Assembly: GCF_000153025.1 (NCBI RefSeq)
Contig: NZ_CH672431.1
Coordinates: forward strand, 314,765-378,764
Direction: 5' to 3'
Length of the DNA stretch: 64,000 nt
DNA from: Marinomonas sp. MED121
GTDB taxonomy: Bacteria; Pseudomonadota; Gammaproteobacteria; Pseudomonadales; Marinomonadaceae
Shown here: in pieces, positions 18,051 through 26,579 of the stretch
Layout of the letters: every line of letters starts with the position of its first letter
How positions within the stretch are numbered: position 1 is the first letter of the stretch
Position numbers and translations under genes: made by a program
The notes under the pieces: generated by a model
What the model saw: only the letters and a program-made list of their open reading frames with translations
What the model was told of the DNA's origin: nothing
The model's database searches: none

Positions 18051-18509
18051 ATGGCTGAAAATACAGAAGCAGTTGCACCACAACTTGCATTACAACGTAT
18101 CTTTTTAAAAGACATCTCGTTTGAATCTCCACGTTCACCTATGGTTTTTCAAGAGGAATGGAAACCAGAAGTTGGTCTAGAGCTAAATACTAAAAGTCGC
18201 CAAGTTGGTGAGAACCTGTACGAAGTAGTATTAGAAGTTACCGTTAATGTTAAGAACAATGGTGAAAACGCTTTCCTAGTACAAGTTCAACAAGGTGGCC
18301 TATTTGCCATTGCAGGTCTTGATGATCAGCAACTGCACCACGCACTTGGTGCATTCTGCCCTGGTACTGTTTTCCCTTATGCTCGTGAAAACATCGACGC
18401 ACTTTGTGTTAAAGGTAGCTTCCCTGCCTTGATGCTAGCACCTGTGAATTTTGATGCGCTTTATATGGATAGCCTGAAAAAGCAGCAAGCAGAAGAAACA
18501 GCGCAATAA
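18051..18509 (+). CDS. secB: SecB, protein-export chaperone
   Basis: A 152-residue tetrameric cytoplasmic chaperone that holds preproteins unfolded and hands them to SecA. Typical motifs are LQRIFLKDISFESPRSP at the start, VQQGGLFAIAGLD in the centre, and CPGTVFPYARENID. Length is normal. AAGGA precedes the ATG. It ends the rhodanese-grxC-secB unit and is followed by a clear terminator; gpsA, its frequent neighbour elsewhere, is absent here. Confidence 0.97.
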   Translation: MAENTEAVAPQLALQRIFLKDISFESPRSPMVFQEEWKPEVGLELNTKSRQVGENLYEVVLEVTVNVKNNGENAFLVQVQQGGLFAIAGLDDQQLHHALGAFCPGTVFPYARENIDALCVKGSFPALMLAPVNFDALYMDSLKKQQAEETAQ

Positions 18510-18528
18510 AATAATGCGTTAATAAAAA

Positions 18529-18553
18529 GAAGGGCTTAATTGCCCTTTTTTTT
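18529..18553 (+). terminator. Terminator after secB
   Basis: AAGGGC and GCCCTT form a stem around a 6-base loop, followed by an uninterrupted run of T residues. It begins about 20 bases after the secB stop. Confidence 0.85.
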
Positions 18554-18604
18554 GTGTTATAACAAAGATCTGCTGCTATTTTTTCTAATCACTCAGGGAA
18601 GAAC

Positions 18605-18742
18605 ATGGCGAAAACAAAAAGTATCCGTAAGAAAAAACCTTGCGCTCGATGTATGAAAATACGTTGGATGGTACTTTATTGCGCCTGTATTGCCCTAATA
18701 CTTGTGTTGTTTGCCCATGAATATATGCAAAAAGGATTTTAG
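18605..18742 (+). CDS. 45-codon small membrane protein
   Basis: A short ORF encoding a 45-residue basic protein: MAKTKSIRKKKPCARCMKI, then a hydrophobic segment (about residues 22-37) and a short tail ending MQKGF. A good ribosome-binding site (CAGGGA) lies 6-7 bases before the ATG. It contains a CxxC motif (PCARC) just before the membrane segment. Its 3' end overlaps the next gene's ATG by 26 bases, and that gene has no good site of its own, suggesting translational coupling. The function is unknown; positive-inside topology puts the CxxC in the cytoplasm. Confidence 0.65.
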   Translation: MAKTKSIRKKKPCARCMKIRWMVLYCACIALILVLFAHEYMQKGF

Positions 18743-20408
18743 AAGCGCCTACCTAGCCCTTCTATCAGTTTTATTATTGTCTGGTTGTGCTACCTACAAT
18801 CAAGACATCAGCGATAGCCGTGAACTCGCTCAACAAGGTCAATGGCAAGCCGCTGAGGAGTCAATAACAGAGACGCTTGATAGTTCGCAAAATCACCTAC
18901 TTAAGTTATTAGAAACGGGAGCGCTAGCTCAATACCAAGGTGACTTTGAACGTAGCAACCAGCTGTTAGAACAAGCAGAGGAACTAAGTGATACTTTTTT
19001 AGAAGAAAGTATCAGCAGCCGCTCTTGGTCCTTGCTCGCCAACCCCATGCAAGGCGACTTTCAACCGACAGGTTTTGAGCGGGTTTATATTAACTTTTTT
19101 AAATCCATTAATTACTTATCTTTAGCAGACCAAGCCACTAGCCGCCAAGAAAAACAAAGACTGCTAGATGCCGCCTTAGTTGAAGCTAGACGCATTGACC
19201 TTAAGCTGAACGAAATTGCCGCACTGACACCCAGCTATGAAGATATCAAGGGTGATAACAAGGCATTTTTGACGAAAGCAGTCAATTGGCTATCCGGCTT
19301 TTATACCAGTGGTATTCATAGTGAAGACTTTGCCTATCGTGATGATGCTTTTGCCCGTTATATGGAAGGTCTTCAATATGAGCTTAGTGGCGAATACGAT
19401 GATGCTCGTATTGCTTATCAAGCAGCAGCAAAGCTTTATGATGCCGGTTATACCAAGCAGTACAACCTCCCCAAAGATGCTGGACAAAGGGCTTGGCTTG
19501 ATACCATACGTATGATGAAAAAAGCAGGTGGCTGGCGCAGTGAATACCCTGTACTAGTGAAAGAGAAGCTGAATAAGACTTACCAAGATTTGTTTGCAGA
19601 ATATGACAACAAGGGGGCTGAAATTGTCGTATTAGAAGAACAAGGGTTTGTACCTGAGCGCAAAGAGCTCAACCTCCTGCTTTATGCTGCCCCCAATAGC
19701 TATTCATTAGTATTAGAGCCTTTTTACACTGGGTCACATCAAGATGCGAACAATGCCTCACGTTGGTTTAGCATGGTTTATGCTGATCAAGGTTTATTAA
19801 ACCTATTCGCAAATTACCAAGCTGGCGGCGCTTGGAGCAGCTTCGCAGGCATTTTCACTAAGCGCATTATTTTAGGCAATGCAGGTTGGCGTTCTCTGTC
19901 TTCCATCGGCATAGATCAAATGTTAAATGAAGCCCCTGTCAGAGTGGCTGTCCCATACTATGATCCCTTTGTGTTAAATAATGCAAAAACGCGTCTTAAA
20001 ACCAGCGCAAACTCAGTTAACGGCAACAGTAGTCACGCCATTCGAATGACCTCTTTAGCTGACATTACAATTCAAGGCCAGTTAAGCCAATCAAGTCGTG
20101 ATATTTACGAAACACTATTGAGGGAACTTTTACGTAACTATTTGGCCTATAAAGTCAGTAGTGAAGTTCAAGATCAAACGGCTAGCCTGTTATTGGGCCT
20201 AGTCGGTAAGATTGCCGTATTGGCAACGGCCTCTTCAGAAACACGTAATTGGTCAACGTTACCTGCTCAAATTCGTATGACAAGGCGACCACTTGATGCT
20301 GGAAAGCAATCTTTTACCTATAATGCTCAAGGAAAAGAATTTACCTTGGCAGAGTTAGAATTAAACAATAATCAAATTAAAGTCTGGAATATTCGTAACC
20401 CTAACTAA
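18717..20408 (+). CDS. COG3014-like lipoprotein
   Basis: A 563-residue lipoprotein. ATG at 18717 gives MNICKKDFRSAYLALLSVLLLSGC, with Cys in the lipobox LLSGC at residue 24; the earlier TTG is less likely. The mature protein starts with Ala/Glu-rich helices (about 30-260, TPR-like) and ends in a mixed domain. It heads a row of three lipoprotein genes with an LpoB-like and an LPP20-like protein, a grouping I associate with COG3014 family proteins in marine gammaproteobacteria. A role in envelope or peptidoglycan assembly is inferred only from these neighbours. Confidence 0.8.
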   Translation: MNICKKDFRSAYLALLSVLLLSGCATYNQDISDSRELAQQGQWQAAEESITETLDSSQNHLLKLLETGALAQYQGDFERSNQLLEQAEELSDTFLEESISSRSWSLLANPMQGDFQPTGFERVYINFFKSINYLSLADQATSRQEKQRLLDAALVEARRIDLKLNEIAALTPSYEDIKGDNKAFLTKAVNWLSGFYTSGIHSEDFAYRDDAFARYMEGLQYELSGEYDDARIAYQAAAKLYDAGYTKQYNLPKDAGQRAWLDTIRMMKKAGGWRSEYPVLVKEKLNKTYQDLFAEYDNKGAEIVVLEEQGFVPERKELNLLLYAAPNSYSLVLEPFYTGSHQDANNASRWFSMVYADQGLLNLFANYQAGGAWSSFAGIFTKRIILGNAGWRSLSSIGIDQMLNEAPVRVAVPYYDPFVLNNAKTRLKTSANSVNGNSSHAIRMTSLADITIQGQLSQSSRDIYETLLRELLRNYLAYKVSSEVQDQTASLLLGLVGKIAVLATASSETRNWSTLPAQIRMTRRPLDAGKQSFTYNAQGKEFTLAELELNNNQIKVWNIRNPN

Positions 20409-20470
20409 CATTTGATATAACCTGATAAACGAATTTAGATTTAGACATTGCTAATAAAGGAAGCAAAATA

Positions 20471-21070
20471 ATGACGAGTTTTACTTGGAAAACCCTTGTG
20501 GTTGGTATCTTTAGCATGATGTTAATGGCATGTGGATCAACCAGTGTTAAGCGTGTAGATGTGGATGAAGAGATTGCATTATCAGACCGCTGGAACGATA
20601 AAGACTCTAGTCTAGTTGCAGAAGAAATGATGACTGACATGCTGTCTTTCCCATGGTTTAGAGACTTTAGCTTTAACAACTCTGGCAACCCAACCGTTAT
20701 CGTCCAAAGCATTCGTAACAAGAGCCATGAACACATTCCTGTAGATACCTTTATCAATGATATTAAGCGTTCTTTATTACGTGCAGGTAAGGTGGATTTT
20801 GTTGTTTCTGGTAGCGAACGTGAAGATATTCGCACAGAAAGGGAAGACCAAGAACTTAACTCAGCAGAAGGAACCGCTGCCCAATTTGGTGAAGAACAAG
20901 GGGCTGGTTTTGCCTTATCAGGGACCATTAACTCTATTGTTGATTCCGACGGCGATAAGCGTGTGACCTTCTATCAGGTTGACCTTAAGCTAATCGATAT
21001 GACCACAAATAGAGAAGTCTGGAACGGTCAGAAGAAACTGAAAAAACTAGCAGATAAGAGCTTCTTCTAA
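20471..21070 (+). CDS. LpoB-like penicillin-binding protein activator lipoprotein
   Basis: A 199-residue lipoprotein with lipobox LMACGS (Cys about residue 17). The sequence ALSDRWNDKDSSLVAEEMMTDML, then PTVIVQSIRNKSHEHI and EGTAAQFGEEQGAGFALSGTI, follows the LpoB/YcfM pattern. LpoB reaches from the outer membrane to activate PBP1b. E. coli LpoB has a long Pro-rich linker after the lipobox; here the linker is only about 15-20 residues, so the reach would differ. It lies between the COG3014-like and LPP20-like genes, one base before the latter. Activation of a class A PBP is inference. Confidence 0.82.
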   Translation: MTSFTWKTLVVGIFSMMLMACGSTSVKRVDVDEEIALSDRWNDKDSSLVAEEMMTDMLSFPWFRDFSFNNSGNPTVIVQSIRNKSHEHIPVDTFINDIKRSLLRAGKVDFVVSGSEREDIRTEREDQELNSAEGTAAQFGEEQGAGFALSGTINSIVDSDGDKRVTFYQVDLKLIDMTTNREVWNGQKKLKKLADKSFF

Positions 21071-21071
21071 T

Positions 21072-22172
21072 ATGTTGATTCGATCTTTAATATTAGCCAC
21101 TAGCCTAGCGCTTGGGGGCTGTACCGAACTCTTGCTGAAATCGGGCGATACCCAGCCCGCTGAGCAAACCAGTAGTAAAGCGGCTTCTAGCCCGGTGAAT
21201 AGTGCGCCTAAAAATACCACTCCAAGCTGGGTGCTATCACCACCTAGCGATACACGCTATTTGTATGGTGTGGGCAGCGTGATTAAAACCGACGATCTGG
21301 TGGCCGATATTAAAGGGGCTCGTCAGCAAGCCAATGCAGACATGGCCAATCAATTGCGAGTAACCGTATCGCAAAGCAACGTTCAAAGCACTCAGGTGAG
21401 CCAAAGTACATCCCAGTCAGAGCAAGTGTTAAAGTCATTCTCTTCTACAACACGTATGGACACTGAATCCTTGGTGTTAGAACAAAGTGAGACAGTAGAA
21501 AATGTTGCTACGGATAAATATGTCTATGTCCTACAACGATTAGACCGCGCAAAAATCACCTCGCGCTTACGTCGTGAAATCAGTGACCTTGATAGCCAGT
21601 TAGAAGAGATTGCCACTAAGTCAAACAAGCAAGGAGACCTTGTCGATCAATGGCAATCTGTCTTACCTGCTTTACCCCTTTTATCAGAGCGTACTCAAAA
21701 GTTAGATCTACTGCAGCTATACAGTACCAGTGCTAATCTAGCTTCCAGCAAAAGCGATAAAATCAAAGAATTAGAACGACAACTCTCGACGCTACTGACA
21801 CAATTGTCTATTCAAGTAAGCAGCCAATCTGCTGGTAGCCAAGCGTTAGTTAAGGTATTAAGGAGTGAGTTAACGAATAAGGGGCTAACCCCTTCTAGTA
21901 AAACTAACAGCCCACTTCGTATCAACCTTCATATCAGTAGCAACAAGCAGGTTAAAGAGGGTCGAACTTACCAATTCGTTAACTTGAACGCCTCACTTGA
22001 TGAAGTCGACAGAACCAACTCTAACATGCTTGCTAGCTGGAGCTTAACAGGGCGTGGTATTTCTGCGACCCCCGAAATTGCTAAGCAAACAGCGTATAAG
22101 AAAGCGGCGAATGCTTTAGCTGAAGAGGTTTTTACCTTTTTAACTCAAGGTAATCTTCGAAGTGTTCAATAA
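21072..22172 (+). CDS. LPP20-family lipoprotein
   Basis: A 366-residue lipoprotein with lipobox LGGC (Cys about residue 17), a Ser/Ala/Pro-rich linker, then an LPP20-type domain starting TPSWVLSPPSDTRYLYGVGS and containing ARQQANADMANQLRVTVSQS. The second half (about 180-366) holds a helical region and a beta-rich domain. It starts one base after the LpoB-like stop, so the genes are co-translated. A strong terminator follows. The biochemical function is unknown. Confidence 0.8.
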   Translation: MLIRSLILATSLALGGCTELLLKSGDTQPAEQTSSKAASSPVNSAPKNTTPSWVLSPPSDTRYLYGVGSVIKTDDLVADIKGARQQANADMANQLRVTVSQSNVQSTQVSQSTSQSEQVLKSFSSTTRMDTESLVLEQSETVENVATDKYVYVLQRLDRAKITSRLRREISDLDSQLEEIATKSNKQGDLVDQWQSVLPALPLLSERTQKLDLLQLYSTSANLASSKSDKIKELERQLSTLLTQLSIQVSSQSAGSQALVKVLRSELTNKGLTPSSKTNSPLRINLHISSNKQVKEGRTYQFVNLNASLDEVDRTNSNMLASWSLTGRGISATPEIAKQTAYKKAANALAEEVFTFLTQGNLRSVQ

Positions 22173-22198
22173 TTGAATGCCCGTTAATCAACAGCCAT

Positions 22199-22230
22199 AA
22201 ATAAGCCCCTTTCTAAGGGGCTTATTTGTT
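22199..22230. terminator. Terminator between the LPP20 gene and an MFS gene
   Basis: A 13-bp perfect stem (left arm AAATAAGCCCCTT, right arm AAGGGGCTTATTT) with a 3-base loop and T-rich flanks. It lies between convergent genes and can serve both. Confidence 0.88.
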
Positions 22231-22256
22231 ATTTGAGAAAGAATAAATAGCAAGAG

Positions 22257-23657
22257 TTAATGTATTTTCCCTCGGGTGAAAGAAAAGTAGCTCGCGCTTA
22301 AAGCACTCATTAGTGTGAGCACAAAGGTTACTTTAATGACCCAAAGTAGCTGATCCAAATTATCAGCACCTATACTCTGGCTCCCTAACGTTATCGACAT
22401 CAGCATCATCACGATCGCGGTACTAAACATATTCCCCATATTACGTGATAGACCAACCAAAGCAGATGCAATACTCAGCCGCTCCTGGGAAGCTGAGCTA
22501 AGAATTGCGTTATTGTTAGGTGAGGAAAATAAACCAAAGCCCATGCCCAAAAAAACCAACCCAATAAACACATAGGTTAAAGGTGTATCCATATTTACCC
22601 AAAACAATATGGCTAACCCTGTGGCAAAGCTCAGGCAGCCGGCAGTCGCTAAATAACGAGGTTCATACTTATCTGACAAGCGCCCTGCAACAGGCGATAA
22701 CAGCATCATAATAAAGGTTTGAATCAGTACAAACTGACCTGCCTCCAATGGCGTTAATGCATGAATGAATTGCAAATAGAGACTCATTAAAAACACAATG
22801 GGAAAGTTGGCACTGTACATCAAAAAGCTCGCCAAAATCGAACGACTAACGGTTTTATTAGCCCTTAATGCACTAATCCTAATAAGAGGAAAGGTTTCGG
22901 CATTTTGCTGTTTTATGAAAAGCACTAACAAAGCAAGGCCTAACCCTAAAAGCCATAAATTAAGGCTATTTTCGATATCAGACATGCCGACAAAGAAAGC
23001 ACTCACAAAGGCTGCAAATAAAAGGCTTCCCAACTTATCTAGGGGCTCTTTTTTCTGAGCTCGCCATTCTCCTTTTACAAACATAAAAATTAATGAAAGA
23101 GACACTAGCATGACAGGTGCTGGCATCCAAAAAACCGCATGCCAGCTGAATGTTTGAGTTAACCAGCCGCCAACAATGGGACCGCAACTTAAACCAAGAT
23201 AAACCGAAGAGGATGTTAGCCCGAGCGCTTCACCACGATTTGAATTTGCAAACACAGCACCAACAATGCCCATTGAGGTTGCCGTAATCAGAGCAACTGC
23301 AAACCCTTGAAAAACCCTCATAGTTAATAAAGCGTTGATATTTTCAACCCAGAAGACACAAAGTGAAAATAATGAAAACAAAGTAACGCCAGTAAGATAT
23401 AAACGCTTACGCCCAAAAATGTCGGCCAGGCGACCAGCAGGCAATAAGAGCACAATATTTCCCCATAAAAAGCTGGTTGGAATCCAACTCACAGCCTGAG
23501 CGCTGGCATCTAAATCTCGAGCGATACTAGGGATGGCGATGCTGGCTGCGGACATGCTGATTGAGGTAACAAATATGGCCAAACACACACTGAGTAGAGC
23601 CAACCATCTCGCTTTAGCGTTTTGATCATAAAAGTGCTGCAACTCTTCTGCAGTCAT
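22257..23657 (-). CDS. MFS drug/solute exporter, DHA2-like
   Basis: A 466-residue integral membrane protein with about 14 hydrophobic segments, as in the EmrB/QacA (DHA2) group. The N-terminal half has IAIPSIARDLDASAQAVSWIPTSFLWG and the loop motif GRLADIFGRKRLYL between helices 2 and 3; motif C-like GLSCGPIVGGWL marks an antiporter. It is alone on its strand, so regulation and substrate are not visible. Confidence 0.85.
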   Translation of the reverse strand: MTAEELQHFYDQNAKARWLALLSVCLAIFVTSISMSAASIAIPSIARDLDASAQAVSWIPTSFLWGNIVLLLPAGRLADIFGRKRLYLTGVTLFSLFSLCVFWVENINALLTMRVFQGFAVALITATSMGIVGAVFANSNRGEALGLTSSSVYLGLSCGPIVGGWLTQTFSWHAVFWMPAPVMLVSLSLIFMFVKGEWRAQKKEPLDKLGSLLFAAFVSAFFVGMSDIENSLNLWLLGLGLALLVLFIKQQNAETFPLIRISALRANKTVSRSILASFLMYSANFPIVFLMSLYLQFIHALTPLEAGQFVLIQTFIMMLLSPVAGRLSDKYEPRYLATAGCLSFATGLAILFWVNMDTPLTYVFIGLVFLGMGFGLFSSPNNNAILSSASQERLSIASALVGLSRNMGNMFSTAIVMMLMSITLGSQSIGADNLDQLLWVIKVTFVLTLMSALSASYFSFTRGKIH

Positions 23658-23733
23658 GCCACATCCTTATAAAACACGCTCCGCAATAAACAGAGCCAAA
23701 TTTGGGCTTTATTTGAAATAAAAAGAGCGCTTA

Positions 23734-24111
23734 TTAAGCGTATTTTTTAGCTAGCTTGGCAACAATAACAAAGATTAAGCAAGCGATAACGGCAGTAAGG
23801 TTTTCCAGCATAACGGGCGAAAACACAAGAAAAAAGCCCTTGCCTTTGGTTAAGGCCGAAAAGCTTGAAACAAAAAATGGGCATAAGACTAAGCGCATCA
23901 CTTGAAAGAACTGAGTTCTAATTCGCGTTAGATTTAGCGGCCCCGTTGCTAGAATGAGGGCAGTACCGACAATAACTGCAACCCCCATCGAATTTCCCCA
24001 AAGCCTTACATCAGGGGCAAAGTAAAGACTTGCCATTACTAGGTACCAAATCAGGTAACACCATAAAATTAAAATACCATTTGATAGATTTTTAAAGTAA
24101 CTGAATATCAT
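23734..24111 (-). CDS. Small membrane protein, unknown function
   Basis: A 125-residue protein with four predicted membrane segments (about 10-30, 40-57, 73-90 and 100-120) and few charged residues. I do not recognise a family. It lies 76 bases upstream of the MFS exporter on the same strand and could be co-transcribed. Confidence 0.7.
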   Translation of the reverse strand: MIFSYFKNLSNGILILWCYLIWYLVMASLYFAPDVRLWGNSMGVAVIVGTALILATGPLNLTRIRTQFFQVMRLVLCPFFVSSFSALTKGKGFFLVFSPVMLENLTAVIACLIFVIVAKLAKKYA

Positions 24112-24268
24112 AAGTGTCCTATATCAAAGCAATCCCAAAAACTATTCTTAAGCACCTTCTTAAGCAACTAAATTATCACACTTACTGCATAATGATGGCC
24201 GATTAAAACGCATTTAGCTCTAAATTGAACGAACCTTAGCTTTTATTAAAAACCAGCCAGTGGAGACA

Positions 24269-24280
24269 CCTTTCGAAAGG
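24269..24280. other. 12-bp palindrome in the leader of the EAL-CBS-GGDEF gene
   Basis: CCTTTCGAAAGG is a perfect palindrome about 155 bases upstream of the preferred start, in a 322-base gap (24112-24433) with no other feature I can support. It may be an RNA hairpin or a protein-binding site. The surroundings vaguely recall a c-di-GMP-I riboswitch but lack its conserved core. Confidence 0.3.
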
Positions 24281-24433
24281 GACAACACCGGATGACACTT
24301 TTTCTGAAATGCCGAACAAGTATTATTCACTGGCCCCTGAATCAAGACCCTTGTCATCTAAATGTCATCAAACTGTCCTAATCTTCAATTATGTCATGGG
24401 CAACTACGCCTTGTGTTATCAGCGGGGAAGGAA

Positions 24434-26206
24434 ATGCAAAGGTTAGAACACACGAGTGAACTTACAAAAATCTTGGCTAATCAGGCTATTACACCTTATT
24501 TCCAACCGATTTTTGATCTTAATTCTGGTGAATTATATGGTCATGAAGCACTCACCCGCGGCCCCAAAAATTCCTCGCTACACTCTCCTTTGCAGCTTTT
24601 TACCCTAGCAGAGGAACATAAAAAACTGCATCAACTAGAAATAATGTGCCGAGAAAAAGCCATTATAAAATTTGCTGAATTAGCTCTACCTGGCAAATTA
24701 TTTCTCAATGTCAGCGCATCTTTATTAGGCTCACCAGAGCACCAAAAAGGCATGACACTTGCCATATTAGATAGGCTCAACATTGCCCAACATAACATAG
24801 TGATGGAACTTTCTGAACAACATAAGTTTGAACATGATGGGCTATCCCATGCAACGATAGAGCATTACCGAAAAATGGGATTCAAGGTTGCCATCGATGA
24901 TTTAGGCGTTGGCTATTCAGGCTTACAGCTTTGGTCTGAGATACAACCAGAAATTGTGAAAATTGATAAGCACTTTATCCAAAACATTGACCAAGATGCC
25001 GTCAAAAAAGAGTTTGTCAGAGCCATGGTAGCGATTGGCAATCGACTGGGTTGCGATATTATCGCCGAAGGGATTGAAACATCAGATGAACTAGAGCAGT
25101 TAATTAAATTAGGCGTCAAAAAAGGTCAGGGGTATTTATTAGGCAGACCCACGCCTATACCGACAGAAAATGAAAGCAATATACTTAACGTAATCCTTAG
25201 CCGTCGACGCTTTCAAAAACACGTCCGTGACAGTGTTATGTCCTTGTCCAAATTCAGCCCTACACTCAATGTGGGAGATGAATTAAAAACGGCTAGCCTT
25301 GTGTTTCGTCAAGCACCCGAAGTAATGGCCATTCCCATCCTACAAAATAATAAACCCATAGGTGTAATCCGTCGTAGTCAGTTACATGAGCTCTTTTCAA
25401 CACCCTATGGTAGAGCTCTCTATGAAAATACCGATGTCAGTCAAATGCTGACAGAAGACGCTTTAATTGTGGAAAGCCACATCAGCCTGTCCACCGTATC
25501 TATGCAATTAACCAATCAAGATGCGACAAGTTTAAATAATGAAATCATTATTACCCAACAAGGAGAGTATCTTGGCATGGGTAGCCTGAAAGACCTGTTA
25601 AAGCGCATTACAGAGCTTAAGATACAAAATGCCACTTACTCCAACCCGCTCACACTATTACCTGGTAACGTACCCTTAAACCAAGAAATTGATGAAAGAA
25701 TGCATGCCAAACAAGGGTTTTATATTGCCTACTTTGACCTTAATCACTTCAAACCTTTTAACGATGTCTGTGGTTATGCCAAAGGTGATGAAGTCATTAA
25801 GTTGGTCGGAGCACTGATTGAAAAGCATATTAATCAGGCGGGCCACTTTATCTCTCATATAGGTGGCGATGATTTTGTAGTGGTTTTCTCAGATGATAGT
25901 TGGCAAAAAAGCTGTCAAAAAATTCTTACCGAATTTGAAGCCGAAGTGAAGCAACACTATGATAATGAACAGCTTGAAGCTGGCGGGGTGTATGCATTAG
26001 ACAGACATGGTGAGATGAGTTTTCATAGCCTTTTAAGCTTGGCTATTGGCGTGGTTCAACTAGAACCCAACCAATGTGAAAACCATTTGCAGGTTGCCGA
26101 AATTGCAGCAAAAGCCAAAAAAGTCGCGAAGAAACAAGGAGGCAATATCTGCCTTTTATACGACTTAACAAAAGGTCGACCGTCAGATACTTCCTTATGT
26201 TGCTAA
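24434..26206 (+). CDS. EAL-CBS-GGDEF c-di-GMP phosphodiesterase
   Basis: A 590-residue cytoplasmic protein with an N-terminal EAL domain (about 10-250), a CBS pair (about 265-395) and a C-terminal GGDEF domain (about 430-585). The EAL domain keeps its catalytic set: EAL at 38-40, LFLNVSA, AIDDLGVGYSG, EIVKIDKHF, IAEGIE and GQGYLLGRP, so it should hydrolyse c-di-GMP. The GGDEF motif is GGDDF (477-481), possibly regulatory rather than a cyclase. The ATG at 24434 follows GGGGAAGGA; the ATG at 24362 has no ribosome-binding site. CBS pairs often bind adenine nucleotides, suggesting energy-state control. Confidence 0.9.
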   Translation: MQRLEHTSELTKILANQAITPYFQPIFDLNSGELYGHEALTRGPKNSSLHSPLQLFTLAEEHKKLHQLEIMCREKAIIKFAELALPGKLFLNVSASLLGSPEHQKGMTLAILDRLNIAQHNIVMELSEQHKFEHDGLSHATIEHYRKMGFKVAIDDLGVGYSGLQLWSEIQPEIVKIDKHFIQNIDQDAVKKEFVRAMVAIGNRLGCDIIAEGIETSDELEQLIKLGVKKGQGYLLGRPTPIPTENESNILNVILSRRRFQKHVRDSVMSLSKFSPTLNVGDELKTASLVFRQAPEVMAIPILQNNKPIGVIRRSQLHELFSTPYGRALYENTDVSQMLTEDALIVESHISLSTVSMQLTNQDATSLNNEIIITQQGEYLGMGSLKDLLKRITELKIQNATYSNPLTLLPGNVPLNQEIDERMHAKQGFYIAYFDLNHFKPFNDVCGYAKGDEVIKLVGALIEKHINQAGHFISHIGGDDFVVVFSDDSWQKSCQKILTEFEAEVKQHYDNEQLEAGGVYALDRHGEMSFHSLLSLAIGVVQLEPNQCENHLQVAEIAAKAKKVAKKQGGNICLLYDLTKGRPSDTSLCC

Positions 26207-26579
26207 GGAAACTGCGATTAAGTCACCTCTTCTTTGTCTGCTCTTTTAAGGTATATGGGAAAAGTGACAAACAAGGCGTCACTTTGACGCGATATGAGAA
26301 CTCATTGATTTTATTCAAAAATGCACTCGTTTAGTGCTTTCCTTCTTAATATCTTCTCTCTTTTAAGCTTCTGAAATAACCTCTTTATTGCTTTAAACAA
26401 TTGCTTATAAGCAATGCATATATCATTAATCACAATAAAGTGTCGCAGTTTGCCTACAAATGTGTGTAAACTGAGATGCTTGAAAAAAACCTTATTGATA
26501 AATTATTTGAAACAATTTTTTATTAATATTAGTAAATATGAGATATAAGCAATAGAAAGAAAGAAAACAGGAAGGAATC
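26207..26579. other. AT-rich intergenic region before the HTH gene
   Basis: A 373-base gap, strongly AT-rich, without a convincing ORF. It contains the 16-bp palindrome at 26400-26415 and presumably the promoter of the HTH gene. I see nothing else. Confidence 0.5.
26400..26415. promoter_or_regulatory. 16-bp perfect palindrome, candidate operator
   Basis: ATTGCTTATAAGCAAT is a perfect dyad about 165 bases upstream of a gene encoding a HTH protein. Dimeric HTH proteins bind such sites, so autoregulation is a reasonable guess. Confidence 0.4.

Noticed and set aside
20401..20928. 175-codon minus-strand ORF
   Set aside because: Antisense to the LpoB-like gene, whose frame has a lipobox and family motifs.
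24240..24361. c-di-GMP-I riboswitch
   Set aside because: Palindrome and GGGAC-like stretch are suggestive, but the conserved GCAAACC and CGCAAAGCC core is absent; kept only as a low-interest finding.
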